A model generated the notes under the pieces. That model saw only the letters and a program-made list of their open reading frames with translations. It searched no databases and had not been told where the DNA came from. DNA of 64,000 bases from Mucilaginibacter gracilis (GTDB lineage: Bacteria; Bacteroidota; Bacteroidia; Sphingobacteriales; Sphingobacteriaceae): positions 5,270,001-5,334,000 of the forward strand of contig NZ_RBKU01000001.1 in NCBI RefSeq assembly GCF_003633615.1. The letters are read 5' to 3'. This document shows positions 38,064-46,665 of this stretch, in pieces. Position numbers and translations under genes: made by a program. The stretch's first letter is position 1. Every line of letters starts with the position of its first letter.

Positions 38064-39903
38064 CTATCTTTTAACGATGTCTAAAATTGGTTTTTCAATG
38101 GCTGATAAACTATTGATTTCAGGTTTTAACAATTCAAATACAACAATATCGTTAGCACCTTTTTTTAACCATTCTGCCGGTAGGTACAGCGTTTGCTCGG
38201 GGCCAACGTTCCAGTAGCGGCCAAGGTTATGCCCGTTTACCCAAACTACGCCCTTGCCCCATTTACTCAAATCAATGTAAGTATCGGCAACCTTTTGCAA
38301 GTTAAACGTGCCCTTTTTAAAAGTTGGCAAATTGCTACTTGTAGTACCCTGTTTAAATGCAATTTGCTTGCTATCGCTTAACGGCAAACCAAACATTTGC
38401 CATTTGTTAATTTCGGTACCATTAAAAAACACGGCTTTGGTTATACCTTTTTTGTTTTGCAGCAAGTATTTACCAAAATTAATGCGGCCCATATTCTCCA
38501 CTAAAATATCAAGCGTTACAGGCCCGGCAGGTAGTGTTAATGTTAGGCTATCCTGCTTTAAGCGCCTATCCAGTGTGCCAATGGTTTTACCATTCACCAT
38601 TATAACGGCATAATCGCGCAGGTCGCTCAATTTAAGTACGCCCGTTTTTCCACCTTGTATTTTTGTGCGGTAAAGCACGTAACCATAATCCTGATTAAGA
38701 TCTTCAAACGTTAGCGGGCTATCGCTTAACCTGCCTTTAGGCAAATTATCCAACACCGAAACGGCCTCATTAAAACCTATTGCCGCAATAGCCATAGTAG
38801 GTTTAGCCGCCGGAACAGCCGGAAGTGTTTGGCCTACCGGTAAATGCTTTTGTATCACTTCCCTAAACTTCATAAACTTATCGGTAGCATTACCGGCCTC
38901 ATCAAGCGGGGCATCATAATCATAGCTGGTTATTTGCGGCTCGTAAGGTGAGCGGTCGTTATAGTTGGCACCATTCATAAAAGCACGGGTTGTACCGCCA
39001 TGAAACATATACATGTTGATGGATATACCTGCGGCAAGCACGGTATCTAAACGGCCCACATACTTTTCGGCAGCAACGGTATGGTGGCTTGCTCCCCACC
39101 AGTCAAACCAGGCCGGATACCATTCGGCTATGTAATAAGGGCCCTTACCGTTGTGGTTCTCGTTAATAATTTTTTTAACCTTGGCGGGATCATCAACACC
39201 ATTTATAGCGGGCATTAAACCGGGCAGATGCCCGTTTTTAACATCGGCACCGGGGTCGCAGGTAATATAATAAGCCATCAAAACCGGCATCTTTAAACAA
39301 TTGCTGGTTAAGGGCCAAATAGGCTTTATCGCTCCCATACGATCCGTATTCGTTCTCAATCTGCACCATCAGGATGTTACCGCCATGGTTAATTTGCAAA
39401 GGGGCCAACTGCTTGCCTACCTCGTTAATATACTTACGGTATTCGGCAATATACTGCGCTTCCATACTGCGCACCACCAATCCCTTTTCATTTTGCAGCC
39501 AGTAAGGGTAGCCGCCAAATTCCCATTCGGCACAAACATAGGGGCTTGGGCGCAGTATCACCCAAAGGCCCTCTTCCTTGGCTATTTTTACAAATTCGGC
39601 AACGTCGTTATTACCACTAAAATCAAAATGACCTTTTTGGGGTTCGTGCAGGTTCCAAAACACATAGGTGCCAATGGTATTGAGGCCCATGGCTTTGGCC
39701 ATTTTCATACGGGCGCGCCAGGCCTCGCGCGGAACGCGCGGATAGTGCATTTCGCCCGATATCATCTGGAAGGGTTTACCATCAAGCATAAAGGCTTCAT
39801 CGCCCATGGTAAAACTGTGCTGCAAGGGCTGGCCATAAATATTAACACTAATGGTTACTATCAGCACCAAAAAAAGTAAAATGCGGTTTTTCATTGTTAA
39901 CAT
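38064..39903 (-). pseudogene. GH35 beta-galactosidase with a +1 frameshift
   Basis: The N-terminal part (39903 to about 39265) holds a signal peptide and the GH35 barrel start: GEMHYPRVPREAWRARM, GTYVFWNLHEP, RPSPYVCAEWEFGGYP, and the acid/base Glu in MVQIENEYGSYG. The second part, in another frame, continues with TCDPGADVKNGHLPG, the nucleophile region YIAEWYPAWFDWWG, HGGTTRAFMNGAN and the C-terminal jelly rolls. The join FDGLLY/TCDPGAD is restored by removing one base near 39264-39265. The gene lies between GH2 and GH43-like genes with gaps of a few bases. As it stands the product is truncated before the nucleophile. Confidence 0.85.
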
Positions 39904-39906
39904 TGG

Positions 39907-41769
39907 TTATTTAGCTGTTTCGGCAGATTTTTGTTTGTAATACTTTTGCAAAATATAAAAGGCTTTCTTTTTATTGCCTTTATCATCATAAAACCCTTTG
40001 CGGTTCCAGCCTTCCTGGTACAGGGGATTATTGCGCTTTGGCGAACGGAAATCGGCAAGTACCCAGGGCGACAGGCCCACAAAATTATCGGGCATGCGTT
40101 TTAGCATATCTATTTGTTCTTTAAAATACCATTCCTGAAACTCTTCGCTAAAACGGGTAAGCGAATCGGCGTGGAAACCGCTTTTGCCTTCTGCACCGGT
40201 TTCGCTTATAAACATGGGTTTATTATAAGGCGTGCCCCAATTGGTGGTGCGGCATTTATCGGGCAGGCCGCCATACCAGCCCAGGTATTCGTTAAACGCA
40301 ACCAGATCAACAAACTCACCCAGCGGATCGTCAACCATATTTTGATTTTTAAGCGCGCCATAGTTAACTTCCAGTGCTGCCGATACCAGCCTTGTACTAT
40401 CCAATTGTTTGGCTTTGATAATTAAATTATGCATAAAATTAGTACGGGTAGTGCTTATAGGAGTTTCGTTGCCAACCGACCAGATGATTACACTGGCGCG
40501 GTTATGATCGCGGGTTATCATTTCGCCAAGTTGCGACTTGGCTTTGTTTAACACCTCGGCGTTGCCGAAATCTATCGTCCAGTAAACCGGTATTTCCGAC
40601 CATACCAATATCCCCAGCGAATCGGCCAGGCGGGTCATTTTTTCATCATGAGGATAATGTGCCAGCCGCACCATATTACACCCCAGTTGGCGTGCCTGGC
40701 CCAGCAATTGGGCGGCGTCTTGCTGGCTATATGCGCGCCTAACATCCTGTGGTATTTCGCCATGTATACATATACCGCTCATAAACAATGGCTTGCCATT
40801 TAACAATAGCTTTTTCCCAAAAGCCTCAATTGTTCTAAAGCCTATCTCATCTTCGGTTTTATCTGTACTGGTGCTTACAATAACCCGGTAAAGTTTAGGC
40901 GCCAACGGGCTCCATAGCTTTACCTGCGCGGGCAATTTAAAATTAAGCGGAATAAGGGAGTCGGTAGTTGTAAATTGCTTTGTTAATTTAAGCTCGGGTA
41001 TGCTTACGGTTACGGTTTGTGCCGCTAACGGCTGATGATCTAACTTTATCCAACCCTCTACTTCGGGCTCCTTTGATGGCATTACCCCATTATGCGGCTT
41101 TTTAAGCTGAATCATGAAATCGCGGATAAAAGTGGTAGGCACCTCTACCAGCGCTACATCGCGGGTTATACCACCATAGTTCCACCAATCGGTATTTAAA
41201 GTTGGCACCTCATCGGCATACCGTTTGTTATCAACCTTTACTACTAAAAAGTTGCCCGTATCTTTCAATAAAGCGGCAGGCACTTCAAAATTGAAGGGTG
41301 TAAAGCCGCCTTTATGCATACCTAATTTTTTCCCGTTAAGGTAAACGTCGGCACGGTAGTTTATGGCTCCAAAGTAAACGTAGTATTTATTGCCGTTAGG
41401 CTGCTTTTTATAATCAAATGTTTTTTGATACCATATGGTGCCTTCATAAAACAAAAACTCAGGCTTTTGATGGTTCCAGTCGCCGGGTACTTCAATGGTA
41501 TACTTATCGTTATAACCATGTTCTTTTTTCGCGGTTTTATTGGCAGGGATGCCGGTGTTCCAATAAGCATCGCCGTTATCCTCTTTAAGCTCTTTATACC
41601 TGTAATCGTAAAAACCGGTTTCGTATGGGTCCACAATATAGTGCCAGCTACCATTAAGGCTTAATGTTTTACGGTTTTTAATATTGGTAATTAAATTACC
41701 TTGTGCTTTAATGCCCGCGGTAAAAATAAGCAGCAGCAATAGCGTATATGTGGTTATTCTCATCATCAT
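39907..41769 (-). CDS. GH2 beta-glucuronidase-like enzyme
   Basis: A 620-residue secreted GH2 enzyme (signal peptide about 1-23). It has the sandwich domain with GTIWYQKTFDY and YLNGKKLGMHKGGFTPF, an Ig-like domain, and a TIM barrel with acid/base Glu in WSVGNETPIS and nucleophile Glu in PMFISETGAEG. The length and the NYGGITRDVAL segment fit beta-glucuronidases more than the longer beta-galactosidases, but the substrate is not certain. It would remove GlcA or 4-O-methyl-GlcA caps. It follows the GH88 gene and precedes the broken GH35 gene. All key residues are intact. Confidence 0.85.
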   Translation of the reverse strand: MMMRITTYTLLLLLIFTAGIKAQGNLITNIKNRKTLSLNGSWHYIVDPYETGFYDYRYKELKEDNGDAYWNTGIPANKTAKKEHGYNDKYTIEVPGDWNHQKPEFLFYEGTIWYQKTFDYKKQPNGNKYYVYFGAINYRADVYLNGKKLGMHKGGFTPFNFEVPAALLKDTGNFLVVKVDNKRYADEVPTLNTDWWNYGGITRDVALVEVPTTFIRDFMIQLKKPHNGVMPSKEPEVEGWIKLDHQPLAAQTVTVSIPELKLTKQFTTTDSLIPLNFKLPAQVKLWSPLAPKLYRVIVSTSTDKTEDEIGFRTIEAFGKKLLLNGKPLFMSGICIHGEIPQDVRRAYSQQDAAQLLGQARQLGCNMVRLAHYPHDEKMTRLADSLGILVWSEIPVYWTIDFGNAEVLNKAKSQLGEMITRDHNRASVIIWSVGNETPISTTRTNFMHNLIIKAKQLDSTRLVSAALEVNYGALKNQNMVDDPLGEFVDLVAFNEYLGWYGGLPDKCRTTNWGTPYNKPMFISETGAEGKSGFHADSLTRFSEEFQEWYFKEQIDMLKRMPDNFVGLSPWVLADFRSPKRNNPLYQEGWNRKGFYDDKGNKKKAFYILQKYYKQKSAETAK

Positions 41770-41831
41770 CTTTATTTATCAAAAACATTCAGGTCCCGGT
41801 TGTCAAACCAGCTTATCTCCTATTATCACCT

Positions 41832-41933
41832 TTAAAAGTTATGGGCAGCCGCCTTTTGGGCGGATAATGAAAACAGCGTACCCACCAAAATTAAAAGCCT
41901 TGCCAATATTAATGTACGCGCTGTCAATTTCAT
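41832..41933 (-). pseudogene. Orphan signal peptide (33 codons) between GH88 and GH2
   Basis: An ORF of 33 codons starts at ATG 41933, overlapping the GH88 stop as ATGA, the usual coupling of operon genes here. It encodes a Sec signal peptide (MKLTARTLILARLLILVGTL, then FSLSAQ) and stops 11 residues later, without a mature domain. The following 60 bases show no continuation. I read it as the start of a secreted enzyme whose body has been deleted. A tiny secreted peptide is the alternative. Confidence 0.5.
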
Positions 41934-43153
41934 TTTTTGGTGAGGTCTTTATATCTTTCCAGGGCCTCTATAAAATAGTAGTCGGCATAAGTTAGCGGTG
42001 TGTCTACCTCGGTTTTGTTTGGCATGTGCCCCACACTGTGTTGTAATATAAAACCACCATTGGTGCCTGCTGCCGCCATATAGGGCTTTGCCGACAGGTT
42101 GCGGATAATAGTCTCGGCGGTTTTGAAATATAACCCACCTGTTTTGGCATTGTTATAACCGCACAATTGTAAAAATGCAGACGCCATTACTGCTGCCGCC
42201 GAAGCATCGCGCAAAGCACCTGGTATATTGGGTGCATTATAATCCCAATAGGGTATTTTATCTGGAGGAAGGTTAGGGTTAGTAAGTATAAAACTAGCAA
42301 TATGGTTTGCCTGGTCAAGGTATTTTTTATCCCTGGTTTGGGCATACATCATGGTGTAACCGTACAGGCCCCAGGCCTGCCCCCGCGCCCAGGCCGATTC
42401 ATCGGCATAGCCTTGTGCGGTGCGCCGGTTTTTTATCTGGCCGGTAAGCGGGTTGTACACCACAACGTGGTACGAACTATAATCGGGCCTAAAATGGTTA
42501 TGCATGGTTGTATTGGCATGCGTTACCGCAATTTTGTAAAAACTGCTATCGCCGGTTACGTGGGTTGCCCAAAACAACAGTTCGAGGTTCATCATATTAT
42601 CGATGATAACCAGATACTCCGATTTTTTAGAATCCCAGGATTTTATGCAGCCAACTTTAGGGTCAAACCGCGACGCTAAAGATTTTGCACTGTTAATCAA
42701 TATTTGTTTATACGCCGGTTGGGGTTCAAACTTTTCGGCATTCCCAAAACTGCAATACATCATAAAACCCAAATCGTGGGTACTGGTATTGTATTGCTCT
42801 TTAGCCAAAACAGCCATAATGCGGTTAGCCTCGGTAAGTAAGGCGGTATCGTTAGTTTGGTGATAAAGGTAAAGCAGTGTGCCGGGGTAAAAGCCACTGC
42901 ACCACCAGCCCGAGTTGCTGGTTTCAAGTTTAGCCGAATCGGGATAATAACTTTTAGGAAACCTGTTGGGTTTCAACTCCAATTGTTTAGCTAATAATTT
43001 ATACTGGGCGGTTGCGTTTTTATAATCTTTATCAATGGTTTGCAGCAGGTTTTTATCAGCCCTAAAGCTAACTTTTTGCGCTTGCGTTTTGGTAAACACC
43101 AGTAAGCCTGCAACAAAGCAACTTGTTAATATAATTTTTTTTACCGTAATCAT
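41930..43153 (-). CDS. GH88 unsaturated glucuronyl hydrolase
   Basis: A 407-residue secreted (alpha/alpha)6 enzyme with signal peptide ending FTKTQAQ. GH88 motifs are present: SGWWCSGFYPGTLLYLYH, THDLGFMMYCSFG with a key Asp, IIDNMMNLELLFWA with the second Asp, and SAWARGQAWGLYGYTMMY. It hydrolyses the unsaturated uronic acid left at chain ends by polysaccharide lyases. Upstream lies a BNR-4 protein that may be that lyase. I use ATG 43153, one base past the BNR-4 stop, over an ATG at 43171 that would overlap it. Its stop overlaps the orphan signal-peptide ORF. Confidence 0.9.
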   Translation of the reverse strand: MITVKKIILTSCFVAGLLVFTKTQAQKVSFRADKNLLQTIDKDYKNATAQYKLLAKQLELKPNRFPKSYYPDSAKLETSNSGWWCSGFYPGTLLYLYHQTNDTALLTEANRIMAVLAKEQYNTSTHDLGFMMYCSFGNAEKFEPQPAYKQILINSAKSLASRFDPKVGCIKSWDSKKSEYLVIIDNMMNLELLFWATHVTGDSSFYKIAVTHANTTMHNHFRPDYSSYHVVVYNPLTGQIKNRRTAQGYADESAWARGQAWGLYGYTMMYAQTRDKKYLDQANHIASFILTNPNLPPDKIPYWDYNAPNIPGALRDASAAAVMASAFLQLCGYNNAKTGGLYFKTAETIIRNLSAKPYMAAAGTNGGFILQHSVGHMPNKTEVDTPLTYADYYFIEALERYKDLTKK

Positions 43154-43154
43154 G

Positions 43155-44492
43155 CTAATTATGCTGTTCATGTTTTTTGGGCTGCCATTCTAATACCTGC
43201 ACATCTTCGGGTGGGTTATTGGCCCGGCCTTCGCCATCCACCTGCACCACCTTTTGTACAAACAGGTTCAGTATCTTTTTTTCGGCCCAAAGGCCAGTGT
43301 CATAACTCGGTTCCCAGGCACCTACCGAAAACGTTGTAAGGTCGGTCAATTGCCAGGTATTTGCATCCAGATCTTTATTTATCGCCATAGAAACCTTGTC
43401 GCCACGCTCTTCATCCCTAAAAATAAATGCAGCCGCTTGTTTTTTACCGTTGCGCCAGGCTATAATTTGCGGCCTTGATATTGGGATGCTTTTTGTGCCT
43501 CCCCCGCTTAAACTAAACGGGCTGTGGCGGAAACCAAGTTTGTTTACTTTCCAATCAGTACCGTTAAAATAAACCAGGTGATATTGCGGAACGGTTTGCC
43601 CAGCATCGCGCCAGTAGGTTGCAATATAGGGATTGCCCGCACCATCGGCAAACATGGATGTTTGGTTTATCAACTCGCTATGCTGCGGTATTTTGCAGGC
43701 ATACTGGGCCGTGGCAGCGGTAATTGGTAAGGTATAACGCTCGCCGTTAAGCTTTTGCCAGGTTAAACCACCATCTGTTGAGCAGGCGTAGCATAAATCG
43801 TGATTACTTGATACGTCCGGACTTTCGCGCCATACCCACGACAGGTGAATGTAACCTCGCCCATCAATGGCCATTTGCCAATACGCATTACGCTTGCCTT
43901 CGCCATCAATCATACCATCCTGAACCTGTAGCCAGCTTTTTTGTTTTACACTGTAATGGTTAAGCATTAAGTTACCATTGCCTGATGCCCCATCGCGATA
44001 CAGGAATAACAAATCGCCGCCGGGCAGTTTATAAAATTCTGGATAGCTTACTTTACCTTCCTTTTTGCCCGTCATGGCTATTTTAGCCGTTAAGTTTAAA
44101 CTGCCGGGTGCTATGCTTTTGGCATAATTTAACGGGTTGTTATGCTGCCCCCAGGCCAAATGCAGGTAGCCATCGCCATCAACTATAATACTGATTGATT
44201 TATGGGCGTCGGTAGCATCGCCCTTAAACGCTGTACGTAAGGTTTGCCAAACCGGGCTGCCATATTTGCGTTTGGCAAGCACTACAAACTGGCTGCTATC
44301 ATAATAAGCTGCATACTGCTGGCCCTTAAAGGCAATTAAAGAGTTTTTGCGAAAAATAACCGCATTAACCGAGTTATTTGCCCAGCCATTTTTTGCTATA
44401 GTAACCATACCGGCATTTTGTGCAAACGCAACAAAGCTTATGCAAACCAACAAGGCCGGCACTATACCATATTTAAAAAAAATCAGCTTCAT
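43155..44492 (-). CDS. BNR-4 repeat protein, candidate polysaccharide lyase (PL24/PL25-like)
   Basis: A 445-residue secreted beta-propeller (signal peptide ending SFVAFAQ) of the BNR-4 type. Members of this fold include ulvan lyases of PL24 and PL25 and the GH145 rhamnosidases. In the known PL25 lyase two catalytic His are 20 residues apart; here DAHKSI and GQHNNPLNY place two His exactly 20 apart. A Tyr (RNAYWQM) and an Arg (SWVWRES) follow in the expected region, 18 apart. It heads the operon, directly before the GH88 hydrolase that would act on lyase products. The lyase function is inferred. Confidence 0.75.
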   Translation of the reverse strand: MKLIFFKYGIVPALLVCISFVAFAQNAGMVTIAKNGWANNSVNAVIFRKNSLIAFKGQQYAAYYDSSQFVVLAKRKYGSPVWQTLRTAFKGDATDAHKSISIIVDGDGYLHLAWGQHNNPLNYAKSIAPGSLNLTAKIAMTGKKEGKVSYPEFYKLPGGDLLFLYRDGASGNGNLMLNHYSVKQKSWLQVQDGMIDGEGKRNAYWQMAIDGRGYIHLSWVWRESPDVSSNHDLCYACSTDGGLTWQKLNGERYTLPITAATAQYACKIPQHSELINQTSMFADGAGNPYIATYWRDAGQTVPQYHLVYFNGTDWKVNKLGFRHSPFSLSGGGTKSIPISRPQIIAWRNGKKQAAAFIFRDEERGDKVSMAINKDLDANTWQLTDLTTFSVGAWEPSYDTGLWAEKKILNLFVQKVVQVDGEGRANNPPEDVQVLEWQPKKHEQHN

Positions 44493-44887
44493 TAAAAACC
44501 AAAAGTATGCTTAAATTAAACTTTATTTACCATATTTTTTTACTGGTAAACCCTTAAATAAGCTACCTTAAAACGGCACGGAAATTTGCCTACCGCCTGA
44601 TTATTGGATAAGTAAAACAAGGCCATTATTGGTAAATTTATTTTGCAGTTATTACCTACAGTTAACAGCATTTTAACAAGTTTTAATATTAAGCATATTT
44701 TGCTTGCTTCCCGAAAATAAAAAAGCCCACAATTATTTGATTTGCAGGATTTTATATTTTTTTGATAGTAGTATTAACTGTGAGGGACGAAATACAACCC
44801 AATTTTTTATATTATTGGTTTATAGCAATTAAACTACCGTGAGATAATGAGCGCCACAGTCGCTTCCTCGTTTTACCGCTGCTAATC
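44493..44887. other. Upstream region of the BNR-4 operon
   Basis: AT-rich, with no gene seen. It holds a dyad TTTACCA-N11-TGGTAAA at 44526-44550, 34 bases before the BNR-4 start codon, and a further TGGTAAA near 44630. Confidence 0.45.
44526..44550. promoter_or_regulatory. Dyad TTTACCA-N11-TGGTAAA before the BNR-4 operon
   Basis: A perfect 7-base inverted repeat close to the start of the first operon gene. It could be an operator or a leader hairpin; no adjacent regulator gene points to a family. Confidence 0.3.
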
Positions 44888-44930
44888 TTTACACAAAGGT
44901 GTAAAACATGGTTTGGCAAGGTTGCCAAAC
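44888..44930. repeat. Two adjacent perfect hairpins
   Basis: TTTACAC-aaag-GTGTAAA (44888-44905) is followed by GTTTGGCAA-gg-TTGCCAAAC (44911-44930). Both are perfect. They directly precede the tRNA-like sequence and lie far from any stop codon, so they are not ordinary gene terminators. Confidence 0.55.
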
Positions 44931-44933
44931 TAG

Positions 44934-45008
44934 TCGTAACGGAAGGGCTCGAACCTTCAACTGCTGCCGTCCAGCGCGCTACTAATAAACTACTTAACCG
45001 GCGTTGCA
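44934..45008 (-). pseudogene. Degenerate tRNA-like sequence, tRNA-Arg(ACG)-like
   Basis: A 75-base stretch with a perfect T-arm (GAAGG, loop TTCGAGC, CCTTC). The acceptor stem pairs at six of seven positions (TGCAACG with CGTTACG), followed by a discriminator A. The anticodon stem has only three Watson-Crick pairs, the loop GGACGGC lacks T33, and no D-stem forms. It therefore looks like a dead tRNA gene or a tRNA-derived attachment remnant. A 66-codon frame read across it is a by-product of the tRNA sequence. Confidence 0.35.
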
Positions 45009-45015
45009 ACGCCGG
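44998..45015. repeat. 18-bp perfect GC-rich palindrome
   Basis: CCGGCGTTGCAACGCCGG is fully self-complementary and is followed on the plus strand by a T-rich stretch. It overlaps the 5' end of the tRNA-like sequence. It might be a terminator for a transcript entering from the left or a protein site. Confidence 0.5.
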
Positions 45016-45360
45016 GTTTATTTAACTATTAACTTGATCTTATTGCCGGATAAAGAACGTTTATGCAAGCCCGGTAATACCCCACAAAGTTATAGTGCTT
45101 ATGTTAGGCTGATAACAATTTTACGTTACTTTAATAAAGGCTTTTGATATTGAGCAGGGTACTCCACACGCCGGGTAATATCAGTAAATCTACCGTCGGC
45201 GTGCTGCTGGTATACTTTTTTTAGGCTAATAATTAATGCCGTTTTCCTGTTAACCAAAGCTTAATATTAATTTAGTTAACAAATAATAATACATGTTTAG
45301 TATTGCTAAACACATGATAATCTCAAAAATAATTCACGTCCGCAAGCTCATTAATTTATC
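45016..45360. other. Upstream region of the phosphonate-type operon
   Basis: AT-rich. It contains GTTAAC repeats near 45250-45280 and the palindrome at 45294-45312 described separately. No gene seen. Confidence 0.5.
45294..45312. promoter_or_regulatory. Palindrome TGTTTA-N7-TAAACA, site 1, candidate operator
   Basis: TGTTTAGTATTGCTAAACA is a 19-bp dyad, 48 bases before the start of the DUF5690-type gene. The same TGTTTA-N7-TAAACA form recurs at 49158-49176 before the PhnX-like gene, which suggests one regulator for both blocks of the locus. Confidence 0.5.
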
Positions 45361-46665
45361 ATGGGCTTGATAATCACTCTTCGCGAAAAGGCATTACGCC
45401 TATCTGCCAGGTTAACCAGCTTATTAATAGGCATTTCGGCATTTGGTGCCTATACCAGTATGTACGCGTTTCGCAAAGCATTTTCTGCAGGCACTTATGC
45501 GGGTCTGCAATACGCTCATATCGACTATAAGGTATGGCTGGTTATTGCCCAGGTAATTGGCTATACATTTAGTAAGTTTTATGGCATCCGGTTTATTGCC
45601 GAAGTTAAACCGGCTAAAAGAGCCATTTATATTATCACCCTCATTGGCATTGCCTGGCTGGCACTTTTGTGCTTTGCTTTAACACCGGCACCTTATAATA
45701 TTGTTTTTATGCTGGTTAACGGGTTTCCGTTAGGGATGATATGGGGACTGGTATTTAGTTACGTAGAGGGCCGCCGATCTACCGAGTTTATGGCAGCTAT
45801 TATGTCAGTAAGCCTTATTTTTGCTTCGGGCTTTGTTAAAACGGTTGGAAGGCTGCTCTTAACCGCGTATCACATTAGTGAATACTGGATGCCTTTTGTT
45901 ACCGGGCTTTTGTTTGTGTTGCCGCTGCTGCTATTTGTTTTATGTTTGGAAATTGCACCTCCGCCCACTGTTAAAGATATTAAGTTACGCACCTTGCGAA
46001 GTGTGATGAATGCTGCCGACAGGCAGCGTTTTGTAATCAATTTTTTACCAGGTATTATACTAACCCTCATAATTTATGTGCTGCTAACTGTAATGCGAGA
46101 TGTACGCGATAATTTTGAAGTGGAGATATGGGCAGGCCTGGGTGTTAAAAGCAATACCATTTATACCAATATTGATACTACAATAGCCCTTATAGTTTTA
46201 TTTTTAATGAGCTTGTTAATTATTGTACGCAACAACCTTAAAGCCTTTGCCCTAATACATGGCTTAATTATTACCGGCTGCATATTGGTGGGCTTAGCCA
46301 CACTGGCCTTTAACCTGCACCTTATTGGCCCCGTAGTGTGGATGACTTGCGCGGGGCTTGGTTTGTATATGGGCTACATCCCTTACAACGCCATTTTTTT
46401 TGAACGGATGATAGCCTCTTTCCAGGTGAAGGGTAACGTGGGCTTCATTATGTACATAGCCGATTCTGCCGGTTATTTAGGTAGCGTGAGCGTATTACTA
46501 ATTAAAGAATTAGGCCGGCCCGGAATTAGCTGGAGTGCATTTTTTAACGAGGGAGTAATGGTTGTTTCGTTAATAGGCGCAATAAGTGCAACCTGTTCAC
46601 TACTATATTTCGCCGGAAAGGCAAAAGTAAAACATACAAAACCAATCGCAATAAGTTATGAATAA
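45361..46665 (+). CDS. DUF5690-type multi-spanning membrane protein (MFS-like)
   Basis: A 434-residue inner-membrane protein with about 11-12 helices in an MFS-like arrangement. It includes GISAFGAYTSMYAFRKAFSA near the N-terminus and MGYIPYNAIFFERM in the second half. I recognise it as the DUF5690 type found in Bacteroidota. Its last 8 bases overlap the FAD oxidoreductase gene, so the two are coupled. Given the neighbours it probably moves an organophosphonate or its product across the inner membrane; this is inference from context only. Confidence 0.75.
   Translation: MGLIITLREKALRLSARLTSLLIGISAFGAYTSMYAFRKAFSAGTYAGLQYAHIDYKVWLVIAQVIGYTFSKFYGIRFIAEVKPAKRAIYIITLIGIAWLALLCFALTPAPYNIVFMLVNGFPLGMIWGLVFSYVEGRRSTEFMAAIMSVSLIFASGFVKTVGRLLLTAYHISEYWMPFVTGLLFVLPLLLFVLCLEIAPPPTVKDIKLRTLRSVMNAADRQRFVINFLPGIILTLIIYVLLTVMRDVRDNFEVEIWAGLGVKSNTIYTNIDTTIALIVLFLMSLLIIVRNNLKAFALIHGLIITGCILVGLATLAFNLHLIGPVVWMTCAGLGLYMGYIPYNAIFFERMIASFQVKGNVGFIMYIADSAGYLGSVSVLLIKELGRPGISWSAFFNEGVMVVSLIGAISATCSLLYFAGKAKVKHTKPIAISYE

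Noticed and set aside
44812..45009. 65-codon ORF on the minus strand
   Set aside because: It is a frame read across the tRNA-like sequence; such frames are a known artefact of tRNA genes.
45361..46665. Hexose-phosphate or glycerol-phosphate transporter call for the DUF5690-type protein
   Set aside because: The general MFS-like layout is present but the family motifs of known sugar-phosphate antiporters are not, so only the broader call is supported.
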